Shown: positions 26,101 through 35,081 of the stretch, piece after piece
Layout of the letters: each line of letters opens with the position of its first letter
Numbering within the stretch: the first letter of the stretch is position 1
From: Candidatus Hydrogenedentota bacterium
GTDB lineage: Bacteria > Hydrogenedentota > Hydrogenedentia > Hydrogenedentales > CAITNO01
Assembly (NCBI GenBank): GCA_012730045.1
Contig: JAAYBR010000138.1
Coordinates: 45,447 to 109,446, forward strand
Direction: 5' to 3'
Length of the DNA: 64,000 bases
Translations under genes and position numbers: made by a program
Notes under the pieces: generated by a model
Told to the model about the DNA's origin: nothing
Databases searched by the model: none
What the model saw: the letters and a program-made list of their open reading frames with translations, nothing else

Positions 26101-27581
26101 TTCCCCGCGGCAATCTCGCCGCTCATGACCGACGGGCACCAGTGGGCCTCGATGTGGCGCACGACCAGCCCGGTGCCCTCGTCGTGGGGCACCTTCGGGG
26201 GCATGGCCGGGTTGTACATGCTGTCGGTGAGGTCGCGGACGAGGGCGCAGTTGACGCCCCAGCGGGTCATCTGGCGGATGCCGAAGGTGCGGTTGAGCAC
26301 GCACATGTTCGTGTGGACGCCGACGTAGAGGAGGTTCCGGATGCCCTCCTGCCGCAGGTAGTTGTAGATCTCGCGGCCGTCGTCGGAGATGCCGTCCTCC
26401 GGGGCGATGGTGAGGGTGGCATGCTGGCGCGTCCAGGCCGGGTAGAAGCCCTCCTCTCCCGGGCACCCGCCGTCGGAGTCGTCTATGGGCAGGGGCGGGT
26501 CCTGGATGTCCCGCGGCGCGGGCAGGTCCGCGGCGGGCGCGTCCCGCATGCGGCGGCGCTGCGGGGTGTCCTGGTAGAAGCCGAGGGTCTCGGAGGGGCA
26601 GTGGATGATCTGGACGCCCGCGTTCCTCAGGCGCTTCAGAAGCTCGTCCATGCGCGGGGCCATCTCCCCCACCCGTTCCGAGGCGAAGTCGCACCAGTGT
26701 TTGTCCCACATGTCGCTGACGATGACGGCGGTCTCGGCGGCGGGCCACTCGGCGGCGGCGGTGCGCCCCTCCGACGTCAGGTCGTCCGCGTCGCGGGTGC
26801 GAAGCGACAGGCCTATCGCGCCCGCCCGCTTTTCACGCAGGGCGGGCACGGCGGGCGTCTTGAGCGCCGGGGCGCGGTTCGCCGTCCAGAACAGGGCGTT
26901 GGCGACCATGCGCGCGAAGGCGCGGTTCTCAAAGTCTCCCACGCCGCCGAGGGAGGTGTAGAAGACGCGGCCGCCGTTGTGGACGCGCGTCCAGGCGACG
27001 GGCTGCCGTCCGCGGGACGCCGGGGTGCTCCCCGTCATGAGGACGTCGGCGTCCCTGGCGACGGGCTTGGTCCGGTAGAGGCTGTACCGCGAGCGGAACG
27101 GCTCGACGCCCTCGAAAACGGGGTGCTTCTTCCCGGAGGGCATGAGGAAGGTTTCTATGGATGGGCCCTCGCCAAAGTGGTCCTTGTAGTTGCCGCCGAG
27201 CACCTCGCGGTCGAAGGCGAGCCACTTCTGGAACCCGTGGCTGGCGGTGCGCACGGCCACGAGGGGTTTGCCCGCCGCGCAGTACCGCTTCACGCGGTCG
27301 AGCTGGTCGCCCGAGATTTCCAGCCGCCGCGTGTAGAACAGCGCCGTGTCGCAGGTGTCGAGGGCCTCCAGTCCGGGGAGGTTCTCCCAGCCGTCGGCGC
27401 GCAGCAGCACGCACTCCGCCGCGAAGTTCTCCTCCAGATAGGCCTTGAACATCGTCAGGGCGGTGTCCGAGTCGTATTCGAAGGACCCCGAGACCAGGCA
27501 GACCCGGAGCGGGGCCTCCTGCGCGGGGGCGGTCCAGGCGCACAGGCAGCACAGGGCCAGGCAGGCGAAAAAGGGTCTCAT
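26097..27581 (-). CDS. Exported ThuA-like / isochorismatase-like fusion protein
   Basis: 494 residues. The start is set at the ATG giving signal peptide MRPFFACLALCCLCAWTAPAQ; the longer frame overlaps the upstream gene and looks non-coding. Residues about 23-255 are a ThuA domain (class I glutamine-amidotransferase-like fold; LEISGDQLDRVKRYCAAGKPLVAVRTASHG split by the AAGKPLV turn), linked to trehalose and other sugar degradation. Residues about 285-490 are a cysteine-hydrolase (isochorismatase) domain, with the Asp in VIVSDMWDKHW and the nucleophilic Cys in VGVHTNMCVL. Fusion of these two domains in one exported protein is unusual. It lies 25 bases after a Tat oxidoreductase on the same strand and is probably in its operon, which suggests a shared sugar-derived substrate. 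Confidence 0.8.
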   Translation of the reverse strand: MRPFFACLALCCLCAWTAPAQEAPLRVCLVSGSFEYDSDTALTMFKAYLEENFAAECVLLRADGWENLPGLEALDTCDTALFYTRRLEISGDQLDRVKRYCAAGKPLVAVRTASHGFQKWLAFDREVLGGNYKDHFGEGPSIETFLMPSGKKHPVFEGVEPFRSRYSLYRTKPVARDADVLMTGSTPASRGRQPVAWTRVHNGGRVFYTSLGGVGDFENRAFARMVANALFWTANRAPALKTPAVPALREKRAGAIGLSLRTRDADDLTSEGRTAAAEWPAAETAVIVSDMWDKHWCDFASERVGEMAPRMDELLKRLRNAGVQIIHCPSETLGFYQDTPQRRRMRDAPAADLPAPRDIQDPPLPIDDSDGGCPGEEGFYPAWTRQHATLTIAPEDGISDDGREIYNYLRQEGIRNLLYVGVHTNMCVLNRTFGIRQMTRWGVNCALVRDLTDSMYNPAMPPKVPHDEGTGLVVRHIEAHWCPSVMSGEIAAGK

Positions 27582-27606
27582 GGCGCGGGCTCCGTTGGGG
27601 GTGTTT

Positions 27607-28962
27607 TCAGACCTGTTCCGGGATGGCGAAGGGCTCGCGGTACTCCCGCTTGAAGAGGGCGTCAACCTCGCTGTCCGCAGTCTGGAGCGTCTGCGGGTCC
27701 ACCGCCATGCGGCGTCCGCCGACGCGGACGCCCATGTTGCCGTAGTGGACCAGCAGGTTGCTGGCCACACCGGTTTCGATGTCCGCGGCGGGTTTGTTCC
27801 GCGTCCGGACGCAGTCGAGGAAATTGGCGCGGTGCTCGTCGTTGGCCTGGCGTCCGTAGCCCCCGTCCACCACCTCGCCGTTCTCGCGGATGACCTGCCA
27901 GCCGCAGCCGTGGCGGCCGAGGTACATGAGCCCGCGCGTGCCGTAGAACTCGATGCGCGTGGCGTTCGTCGGCCAGAAGGGGTACTTGTCCCCGTTGCGG
28001 ACGTCGTCGTCCGCCTTGATCATGTAGGGGGAGTACTGCGTCAGCTCGAAGGTCATGATGCGGCGCTCGTATTCGAACGTGACCGTCTGCGTGTCCGGCA
28101 CCTCGCGGTCGTCGGGAAAGGCGAGCCGGCCGCCGCTGGCGGTGACCACTTTGGGCGGCGGGGGGTCGCCCAGGGCGAAACGGGCGAGGTCGAGCTGGTG
28201 GATGCCGTCGTCGCCCATGTCGCCGCCGCCGTAGGCCCACCACATTTTCCAGCCGCCGTGGAAATGGCCCTCGTTGAACGGGCGCGACGGCGCGGGGCCG
28301 AGATAGAGGTCGTAGTCCACGCCGTCCGGTTTCGGCGAGTCCGGCGGGCAGGTGAAGGGCCCGCCGCCCTTCATGTTGTAGACCTTGACCAGGGGGATGT
28401 CGCCGAGCTTTCCGCTCTGGAGGTACTCGCGGGCGGCGAGGGCGTAGGCGGCGCTGCGGTTCTGCAGCCCGCACTGGACGACACGGCCGTACTTGCGCGC
28501 CGCCTCCACCATCTTCCGCCCCTCCCAGAGGTTGTGGCAGGGGGGCTTTTCCACATAGACGTCCTTGCCCGCCTGGCAGGCCCAGACCGTGGCGAGGCCG
28601 TGCCAGTGGTCGCAGGTGGATACAAGGACGGCGTCCACCTCCTTGTCGTCGAAGACGCGCCGCATGTCCTGCACCGCCTTCGGGGCGCGCTTCTGGAGGC
28701 GCTCCAGCTGGTCCGGGTAGCTGCCGATGCGCTTCTCGTCCGCGTCGCAGACGTAGGCCATGACCGCGCCCTTGCTGTTGACGAACTGGCGCGACACGTC
28801 GCGGCCGCGCCCGCCCACGCCGATGACCGCCATGACCACCCGGTCGTTCGCGGACACCGCCCGCGCCTTTCCGGGCAGCGCGGCGACCGCAACCCCGCCC
28901 ACGACGGTGAGCATGCTTTTCGCCGACTTGGAAATGAACCCCCGCCGCGTCATGCCGTCCAT
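27607..28962 (-). CDS. Tat-exported Gfo/Idh/MocA-family oxidoreductase
   Basis: 451 residues. Of two ATGs, the upstream one (MDGMTRRGF) has AAGGAG nine bases before it. The Tat signal TRRGFISKSAKSMLTVVGGV is followed by the Rossmann motif VIGVGGRGRD, then CDHWHG, EKPPCHN with the catalytic-region Lys, and GDDGIHQLDLARF. The long type with a C-terminal KREYREPF ending matches the many sugar-linked members in planctomycete-like genomes. It differs clearly from the enzymes at 24448 and 40030, so each probably has its own substrate. A TATACT -10-like hexamer lies upstream at 29027-29032 on the minus strand. Confidence 0.88.
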   Translation of the reverse strand: MDGMTRRGFISKSAKSMLTVVGGVAVAALPGKARAVSANDRVVMAVIGVGGRGRDVSRQFVNSKGAVMAYVCDADEKRIGSYPDQLERLQKRAPKAVQDMRRVFDDKEVDAVLVSTCDHWHGLATVWACQAGKDVYVEKPPCHNLWEGRKMVEAARKYGRVVQCGLQNRSAAYALAAREYLQSGKLGDIPLVKVYNMKGGGPFTCPPDSPKPDGVDYDLYLGPAPSRPFNEGHFHGGWKMWWAYGGGDMGDDGIHQLDLARFALGDPPPPKVVTASGGRLAFPDDREVPDTQTVTFEYERRIMTFELTQYSPYMIKADDDVRNGDKYPFWPTNATRIEFYGTRGLMYLGRHGCGWQVIRENGEVVDGGYGRQANDEHRANFLDCVRTRNKPAADIETGVASNLLVHYGNMGVRVGGRRMAVDPQTLQTADSEVDALFKREYREPFAIPEQV

Positions 28963-29519
28963 GCGCGCCGCTCCTTGAATGTTGCGGCGGCCCGGAACCG
29001 TCCTCCGGGCCGTCCAGCCTCGCCGCAGTATATCAGCGGCGGGGGACGGGCGCATCCCCGGAAGCAGGGCAATCGCACTACAATGCCCCTTGGATTTGTA
29101 CCTTTGTCTTTGTTGGGCCAACCGGACATCCGCATAGGACCCAGGCAGGCCGCCGCCCATTACCGCAGCCCCGGGTCTGCACAGCGCGCAGCGCCTTGGA
29201 GTGCGGTAGCTTGCTGCCGCCTTTCTTCGCGTGGGCTTGCCCGCGCGGGGGCGCACGAAAAACGACTGGGACCGCGCGTTTCCCCAAGGCCGCCGCGGCA
29301 CTCCCCGCCGCAATTTCGGCTGCCCCGTTGGGGCATGATTCTTCCTGTCCGGGCGACCCAGGGCAGGCCTGGCCCTTCGGGCGGCGGCCTGGCCTGGGCT
29401 ATATTCGGCAACGCTTTCAGCGTTGAAAAGAACAAGGAGCAGGGGGCGAAAGAACTCTTTGTCAGAAAGGGTGGCCGGATTTTGGTGCGATTGCCCTGTC
29501 CCCGGAAGGGACCGCGCCC
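28963..29519. other. Long gene-free gap with nested dispersed repeats
   Basis: 557 bases without a supported gene. The part near 29180-29225 carries GCGCCTTGGAGTGCGGTAGC followed by TTGCTGCCGC, a palindrome-like intergenic element I recognise from other environmental genomes. Positions 29314-29500 hold the second copy of the 185-bp repeat. The remainder shows nothing I can name. Confidence 0.7.
29314..29500 (+). repeat. About 185-bp dispersed repeat, copy B
   Basis: Inverted relative to copy A at 24088-24271, with conservation along its length including the GGCCTGGCCTGGGC core and GCAACGCTTTCAGCGTTGAA. Both copies start at the same CGGCTGCCCCGTTGGGGC palindrome and end at the same GGTGCGATTG, which gives sharp element boundaries. 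Confidence 0.8.
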
Positions 29520-30305
29520 TCAGAGGCCGAGCTGGTCCATGGCGCGGTTCTGGGCGTCGGTGTGGCCCGAGGAGACGCCGCCGAGGGAGCGGGTGGCGTG
29601 GCCCTGGGCCGCCGACGCGCCGCTGCTGCCCATGCTGTTGAGCTGCTGCTGCATGCCGATGCCGGTCATCACCTCGCCCATGGGGCCCGCGCCGCCCACC
29701 CCGGACGGGACGCGGGGCGCCGTGGGCGCGGGCGCGGACGCGGTCGGGGCGCCGCCGCCGCGCGGGTGGGTCACCGCGCCGTTCTGGTTGTTGTAGAGGA
29801 AAGCCTCGCCCGCGCTGGTGCGCGGCGGTTTGGCGAGGTAGGTCGGGTACAGCGCGTCCAGCGTGGCCGGGTAATAGCCGGTGGCCGTGCCGTAGCGCGT
29901 GATGGCGTCGCGGATGGCGGTCATCATTTGCTGGTCTGCCGGGGTCGCGCCGCCGGGGGCGGCGGCCGCCGGGGCGGCGGCGGGCGCCGCCGGGCCGTCC
30001 AGCAGCACCCCGCGGGCCGGGTCGTAGCCGTATTCCGTGCCGTCGCCGCGCTTCGGGATGGCGGGCACATAGTCGGGCACCAGGTCGTCCAGCGAGGCGG
30101 GATTGTCCCCCTTCTCCGCGCGGTAGGTCTGGATGGCGCGTTCCAGGGTGACGCGCCCCGAGGTGTCGGAGGCCGACTGCACCTGGCGTTTCATGGCCTG
30201 CATCTGCTGGGTTTGCAGCTCGCCCTGGATGGCCGTGGTGGTGAGCAGCTCCACGCCGCAGCCCGTCAGGGCGAGGCAGAAAGCCAACACAAGCGCGCAA
30301 CGCAT
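29520..30305 (-). CDS. Lipoprotein with two pseudopilin (GspG)-like segments
   Basis: 261 residues; the start ATG at 30305 has GGAGGG seven bases upstream and is preferred to one five codons earlier. The lipobox LALTGC places the acylated Cys at residue 16. Two similar segments (about 55-90 and 135-170) share the pattern I-x-x-Y-x-x-x-x-G-x-x-P-x-x-L-D-x-L-x-P-x-Y-x-x-x-x-P, the C-terminal region of type II secretion major pseudopilins, joined by an Ala/Pro linker. No pilin-type hydrophobic helix is present, so it is not itself a pseudopilin. The C-terminus is low-complexity. Function unknown. A TATACT-like hexamer lies at 30338-30343 on the minus strand. Confidence 0.65.
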   Translation of the reverse strand: MRCALVLAFCLALTGCGVELLTTTAIQGELQTQQMQAMKRQVQSASDTSGRVTLERAIQTYRAEKGDNPASLDDLVPDYVPAIPKRGDGTEYGYDPARGVLLDGPAAPAAAPAAAAPGGATPADQQMMTAIRDAITRYGTATGYYPATLDALYPTYLAKPPRTSAGEAFLYNNQNGAVTHPRGGGAPTASAPAPTAPRVPSGVGGAGPMGEVMTGIGMQQQLNSMGSSGASAAQGHATRSLGGVSSGHTDAQNRAMDQLGL

Positions 30306-30384
30306 GGCGGCACCCTCCATTCTTTGGTCAGAGGGAAGTATACCACCGGGGGGGGCGGAGGAACGCGCAGGCCCACCCGCAACC

Positions 30385-30418
30385 GTCAGACCTGTCGGAC
30401 AAGTCGGACCTGTCCGAC
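30385..30418. repeat. GTCGGACxx repeat cluster, copy 2
   Basis: Four 9-base units (GTCAGACCT, GTCGGACAA, GTCGGACCT, GTCCGACTC) just after the end of icd. This copy lacks the GATCGGTC palindromic block. Confidence 0.75.
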
Positions 30419-30435
30419 TCCCCAGACCCCAGACC

Positions 30436-31680
<1,245 letters not shown>

Positions 31681-31756
31681 GGGGATTCCTTTCCTGTTCA
31701 CGGGGCGGCGGGGCGCACCGGTCCCGCCTGTTTTCAGAACGCCGCGCAGCGCGCGG

Positions 31757-33346
31757 TTATTTCGCGTCGGGCAGCGCCACGAGCCGGACCTCGTTCACGT
31801 GGGCCGCGGCGCGGATTGTGTCCAGCACGTCCCCGGGCACAGGCTGGTCGAGGTTGAGCACCGTGAGGGCCTGGCCGCCCTTGGCGTCGCGGCCGAGCAT
31901 GAGGTTGGCGATGTTGATGCCCGCCTCGCCGATGAGGGTGCACATGCGGCCGACGATGAGGGGCTTGTCCTCGTTCAGGCAGACCAGCATGTTGCCCACG
32001 GGCACGGCGTCCACGCGCATGCCGTTGACCGTGCAGATGCGCGGGTCGTTGCCGTTGAAGAGGGTGCCGCGGATGCGCTGGGTCTCGGTGTCGGACTTGA
32101 CGGTGACGCCGATCTCGAAGGCGTAGGACGAGGACTCGGGGCTGCGCTTCTCGGAAACCTCAATGCCGCGCTCCTGGAGCTGGCTGGGCGCGCTGACCAT
32201 GTTGACCGCCTCGACCATGGGGGTGAGGAAGCCCGACATGACCGCCGCCGTGACGGGGTAGGTGTCCGCCGCGCCGCAGTCGCCGATGTACTCGATCTCC
32301 AGGGAGCGGGGCCGTCCCTGGACGAACTGCGACTGGAAGAGCCCCATGCGCTCCGCGAGGAACAGGAGGGGCTGCAGGGCGGCGCGCGTCTCGCTGTCGA
32401 GACTGGGCACGTTGACGGCGTTCACGATGGCGCCGGTCTTCAGGCAGTCGGACATCTGCCTCGCCACGTCCACGGCCACGGTGACCTGGGCCTCGTCGGT
32501 CGAGGCGGCCAGGTGCGGCGTCATCACGATGTTGTCCAGGCCAAGGAACGGGTTGTTCTCAAAGGGCTCGGAGGTGTAGACGTCCAGCGCGGCCCCGGCA
32601 ATGACGCCCTCGCGGAGCGCCTGGGCCAAGTCCTGCTCGTTGACGATGCCGCCGCGGGCGCAGTTGATGATGCGGCAGTCCCGCTTCATCCGCTTGAACT
32701 CCTTCATGGAGAAGAGGTTGTTCGTCTTGTCCGATTTCGGCGCGTGGATGGTGATGAAGTCCGACCGCTCGATGATGTCGTCGAGGGGGACCAGCTCCAC
32801 GCCGAGGGCCTCGGCCTTGAGGGGGCTCAGGATCGGGTCGAAGCCGAGAATCTTCATCTCGAAGGCCTTGGCCCGCTTGGCCATCGCGCCGCCGATGCGG
32901 CCGATGCCCACGATGCCCAGGGTCTTCCCGCTCAGCTCCTTGCCCATGAACAGCTTGCGGTCCCAGCGGCCCGCCGCCATGGACGCGTGGGCCTGCGGGA
33001 TGTTGCGGCACAGGGCCATCATGAGCGCGAAGGTGTGCTCGCACGTGGAGATCGTGTTGCCGCCCGGCGTGTTCATCACCACGATGCCGTGGCGCGTGGC
33101 GGCGTCCTTGTCAATGTTGTCCGTGCCCGCGCCCGCGCGGCCGATGACCTTCATGCGGGTGGACCCCTCCAGGGCCTCCGCGGTCACCTTGGTCGCGCTG
33201 CGCACCACCAGGCCGTCGTAGTCGTTGATGACCGCGGCGAGCTCCGCGGGCTTCTGGGGCGGGCGCACGTCCACCTCGATCCCCTCGGCCTTGAAGACCT
33301 CGACGCCCTCCTCGCTCAGATTGTCCAGCACCAGCACTCGAAACAT
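31757..33346 (-). CDS. serA: D-3-phosphoglycerate dehydrogenase, long form with ACT domain
   Basis: 529 residues, the first and committed step of serine synthesis in the cytosol. Visible are the NAD-binding [19 protein letters not shown] motif near residue 146, the catalytic [14 protein letters not shown] region near 233 and [12 protein letters not shown] near 281 carrying the active His. These are followed by the intervening domain and a C-terminal ACT domain (about 455-529), the serine-sensing allosteric module of long SerA enzymes. It has its own promoter inside the end of the Zn-ribbon gene, and its leader has a hairpin-like stretch followed by eight U's. Confidence 0.95.
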   Translation of the reverse strand: MFRVLVLDNLSEEGVEVFKAEGIEVDVRPPQKPAELAAVINDYDGLVVRSATKVTAEALEGSTRMKVIGRAGAGTDNIDKDAATRHGIVVMNTPGGNTISTCEHTFALMMALCRNIPQAHASMAAGRWDRKLFMGKELSGKTLGIVGIGRIGGAMAKRAKAFEMKILGFDPILSPLKAEALGVELVPLDDIIERSDFITIHAPKSDKTNNLFSMKEFKRMKRDCRIINCARGGIVNEQDLAQALREGVIAGAALDVYTSEPFENNPFLGLDNIVMTPHLAASTDEAQVTVAVDVARQMSDCLKTGAIVNAVNVPSLDSETRAALQPLLFLAERMGLFQSQFVQGRPRSLEIEYIGDCGAADTYPVTAAVMSGFLTPMVEAVNMVSAPSQLQERGIEVSEKRSPESSSYAFEIGVTVKSDTETQRIRGTLFNGNDPRICTVNGMRVDAVPVGNMLVCLNEDKPLIVGRMCTLIGEAGINIANLMLGRDAKGGQALTVLNLDQPVPGDVLDTIRAAAHVNEVRLVALPDAK

Positions 33347-33396
33347 AAGCCCAGGCCTCCAGCAGGTTGTCGCGGCCCGGCACGCGCGCCGGAAAG

Positions 33397-33418
33397 AAAA
33401 AAAACGGCCCGTGCGCGG
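33397..33418 (-). terminator. Terminator-like hairpin in the serA leader
   Basis: On the minus strand a short GGCC/GGCC stem with a 7-base loop is followed by eight T's (33397-33404), between the promoter and the serA start. The stem is only four strong pairs, so an attenuator is possible but not secure. Confidence 0.35.
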
Positions 33419-33452
33419 CCCGTCGCGAAGAAAAATCTCACCATCCGCCTTA

Positions 33453-33483
33453 ATAATAAAGGAAAAACTTCTCGATTGTCAAC
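33453..33483 (-). promoter_or_regulatory. serA promoter
   Basis: On the minus strand TTGACA (33478-33483) is followed by AT-rich sequence with TTTATT at 17 bases or TATTAT (33453-33458) at 19. The -35 hexamer contains the stop codon of the Zn-ribbon gene. The leader to the serA ATG is about 100 bases. Confidence 0.6.
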
Positions 33484-33853
33484 CGCCGCCCCCGAAAAGG
33501 TCGTCAAACCCCTTCGGGCCGGGCGGATCCCCCGGCGCCGCGCCCCCGAAAAGCGCGTCAAACCGGTCCCGCACCGCGCCGCCGTCCCCGGGGGCCGCCC
33601 CGGCCTCCGGCCGGCGGGCAAACTCGAACTGCTCGCAGAAATTCAGGCGCTTCCGGTCGCCCACCCAGTCCGTCTCGGGGATGGCGCACTGGTTGTGCAG
33701 GGACGGGTTGCGGAACCGGCAGTTGAGGCAGCAGTGGACATAGGCGCCGCATCCGGCGCAGGTCTCCTTGAACCCGGGCTGCGCCGCGGCGCCCTGCCAG
33801 ACCGCGCCGCAGAGGTGGCAGCGGGGGACGGCTTCGGGGGCGGGCGGCGTCAT
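33479..33853 (-). CDS. Small cysteine-rich zinc-ribbon-like protein
   Basis: 124 residues with cysteines arranged CHLCG (12-15), CAGCG (32-35), CCLNC (41-45) and Cys56, which fits one or two zinc sites. I do not recognise a named family. The C-terminal third is Gly/Pro-rich and repeats a short motif, RFDALFGG then GFDDLFGGGG, which looks like a peptide for docking to a partner. It starts 13 bases after the QW-motif protein gene on the same strand, so they are probably coexpressed. No signal peptide, so cytosolic. Confidence 0.6.
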   Translation of the reverse strand: MTPPAPEAVPRCHLCGAVWQGAAAQPGFKETCAGCGAYVHCCLNCRFRNPSLHNQCAIPETDWVGDRKRLNFCEQFEFARRPEAGAAPGDGGAVRDRFDALFGGAAPGDPPGPKGFDDLFGGGG

Positions 33854-33866
33854 GCTCCCCGGGCTC

Positions 33867-34943
33867 CTACTCTTTGGGCGCCGCCGCGGGGGTGTCCGCC
33901 GGGGGGGTGTCCGCCGGGGGCGTGTCCGCCGGGGGCGTGTCCGCCGGGGGCGTCTCCGCCGGGGGCGTCTCCGCCGGGGGCGTCTCCGCCGGAGCGCTCT
34001 TTCCCGAGGTGCTGTTGATGTCGTCCTCGGTGCGCTGCACCCAGGTGACCGCCGGCACGTCCGGCAGGGCGTGTTCCAGCAGGGCCCACAGGGCCAGCAC
34101 CGTGGGATGGCCGTGGGACGGTCCGGTGTCGGGCTTGTAGCCCCAGCCGCCGTCGGGCCGCTGGGCGGCGGCGACGGCCTCGATCCACTCCTGTTTCACC
34201 ATGGACCGGAAGCCCATGTACTGCAGGAAGGCCATGGCCTCGTAGCTGATGTCCTTGTCCGGGCCGTTGCGGGTGATGATTTCCACCATGGCGTTGGCGA
34301 ATTCGGGGCGGAGCCCCTTGCTGCCCTCGTAATTCCAGGCCACATTGTTTTCCACCATCCAGTGGAAGGCCAGCGCGTGGTGCGTCACGGCGTAGTCGTG
34401 CATGCCGCCCTTGCCCCGGTTCGCCTCCAGTTCTCCCCGGAGACGGGTCACATAGTCCGGAGGGGGTGGAAACCGGTCGCTGTACAGGCCGACCACCATG
34501 GCCTTCACGAAGTCCCTCACTTCCCCGGTGTCGCCGGGCGTGTAACGGTGGAAGGGGGTGGTCAGCCGTCCAAAGGCGGCCATGTCCTTTGTGTTCACTT
34601 CGATGTGGATGTCGGGGTCATAAGCGCGGGAGATGCTGAAGCGCTGGCCCAATCCGAATTTCCGCTGCAGGTAATCCAGGACCGCCAGGTGCATAAACCG
34701 CTCGGGATCCTTGTCCAACAGCACGAATTTCAGCCCGCGGTCCATGCTGTGCGCGTAAGGGCTTTCCTGATACGGGCGCGGGTCCCCCGCAAAGAGGGCC
34801 GTGCCGGGCGCCATCGCAGCCGCGGGGGACTCCACCACCATGTCGCCATCCGCTGACCGCGCACTCCCGGAAGCGGCGAGCAACACGCAAAAAACAACAG
34901 GAACCAATCCGGCCTGGATGGGCCGCAGACCGCTTGTCCGCAT
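33867..34943 (-). CDS. Exported protein with terpene-cyclase-like QW motif and Pro-rich repeat tail
   Basis: 358 residues. The start ATG at 34943 has GGAGGA upstream and gives a signal peptide ending ASGSARSA. Residues about 80-300 are mainly helical; AAQRPDGGWGYKPDTG near 272 is a QxxDGGWG (QW) motif, as in squalene/prenyltransferase-type alpha/alpha barrels, followed by HPTVLALWALLEH. Too few QW repeats and no DxDD acid motif are present for a terpene cyclase, so an alpha/alpha-toroid structural or binding protein is likelier. The tail is seven to eight copies of PA(E/D)TP. A TATACT hexamer at 34992-34997 on the minus strand is a plausible -10, divergent from a TATAGT at 35057 serving the antiporter. 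Confidence 0.6.
   Translation of the reverse strand: MRTSGLRPIQAGLVPVVFCVLLAASGSARSADGDMVVESPAAAMAPGTALFAGDPRPYQESPYAHSMDRGLKFVLLDKDPERFMHLAVLDYLQRKFGLGQRFSISRAYDPDIHIEVNTKDMAAFGRLTTPFHRYTPGDTGEVRDFVKAMVVGLYSDRFPPPPDYVTRLRGELEANRGKGGMHDYAVTHHALAFHWMVENNVAWNYEGSKGLRPEFANAMVEIITRNGPDKDISYEAMAFLQYMGFRSMVKQEWIEAVAAAQRPDGGWGYKPDTGPSHGHPTVLALWALLEHALPDVPAVTWVQRTEDDINSTSGKSAPAETPPAETPPAETPPADTPPADTPPADTPPADTPAAAPKE
33889..33992. repeat. 15-base tandem repeat encoding PA(E/D)TP
   Basis: Seven near-identical 15-base units (GTGTCCGCCGGGGGC and variants) at the 3' end of the QW-motif protein gene. The period keeps frame and only the Glu/Asp codon varies, so copy number could change by slippage without a frameshift. 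Confidence 0.85.
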
Positions 34944-35081
34944 AAACGTCCTCCTTTTTCTTTGTCCGCGCCGGAGGGCGCCGCCGTCCCTAGTATACAT
35001 GCCTTTCACGCGGCAATGTGGCCGGCCCCCGCTGGCGCGGACATGCCTGCGGCCGCTATAGTAACGCCTGGAGTCTCCCCG

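Noticed and set aside
33889..33992. Possible CRISPR-like or regulatory direct repeats
   Set aside because: The 15-base repeats are in frame and encode a Pro-rich tail.
33867..34943. Squalene-hopene cyclase
   Set aside because: Only one clear QW motif and no DxDD motif; the protein is half the length of a cyclase.
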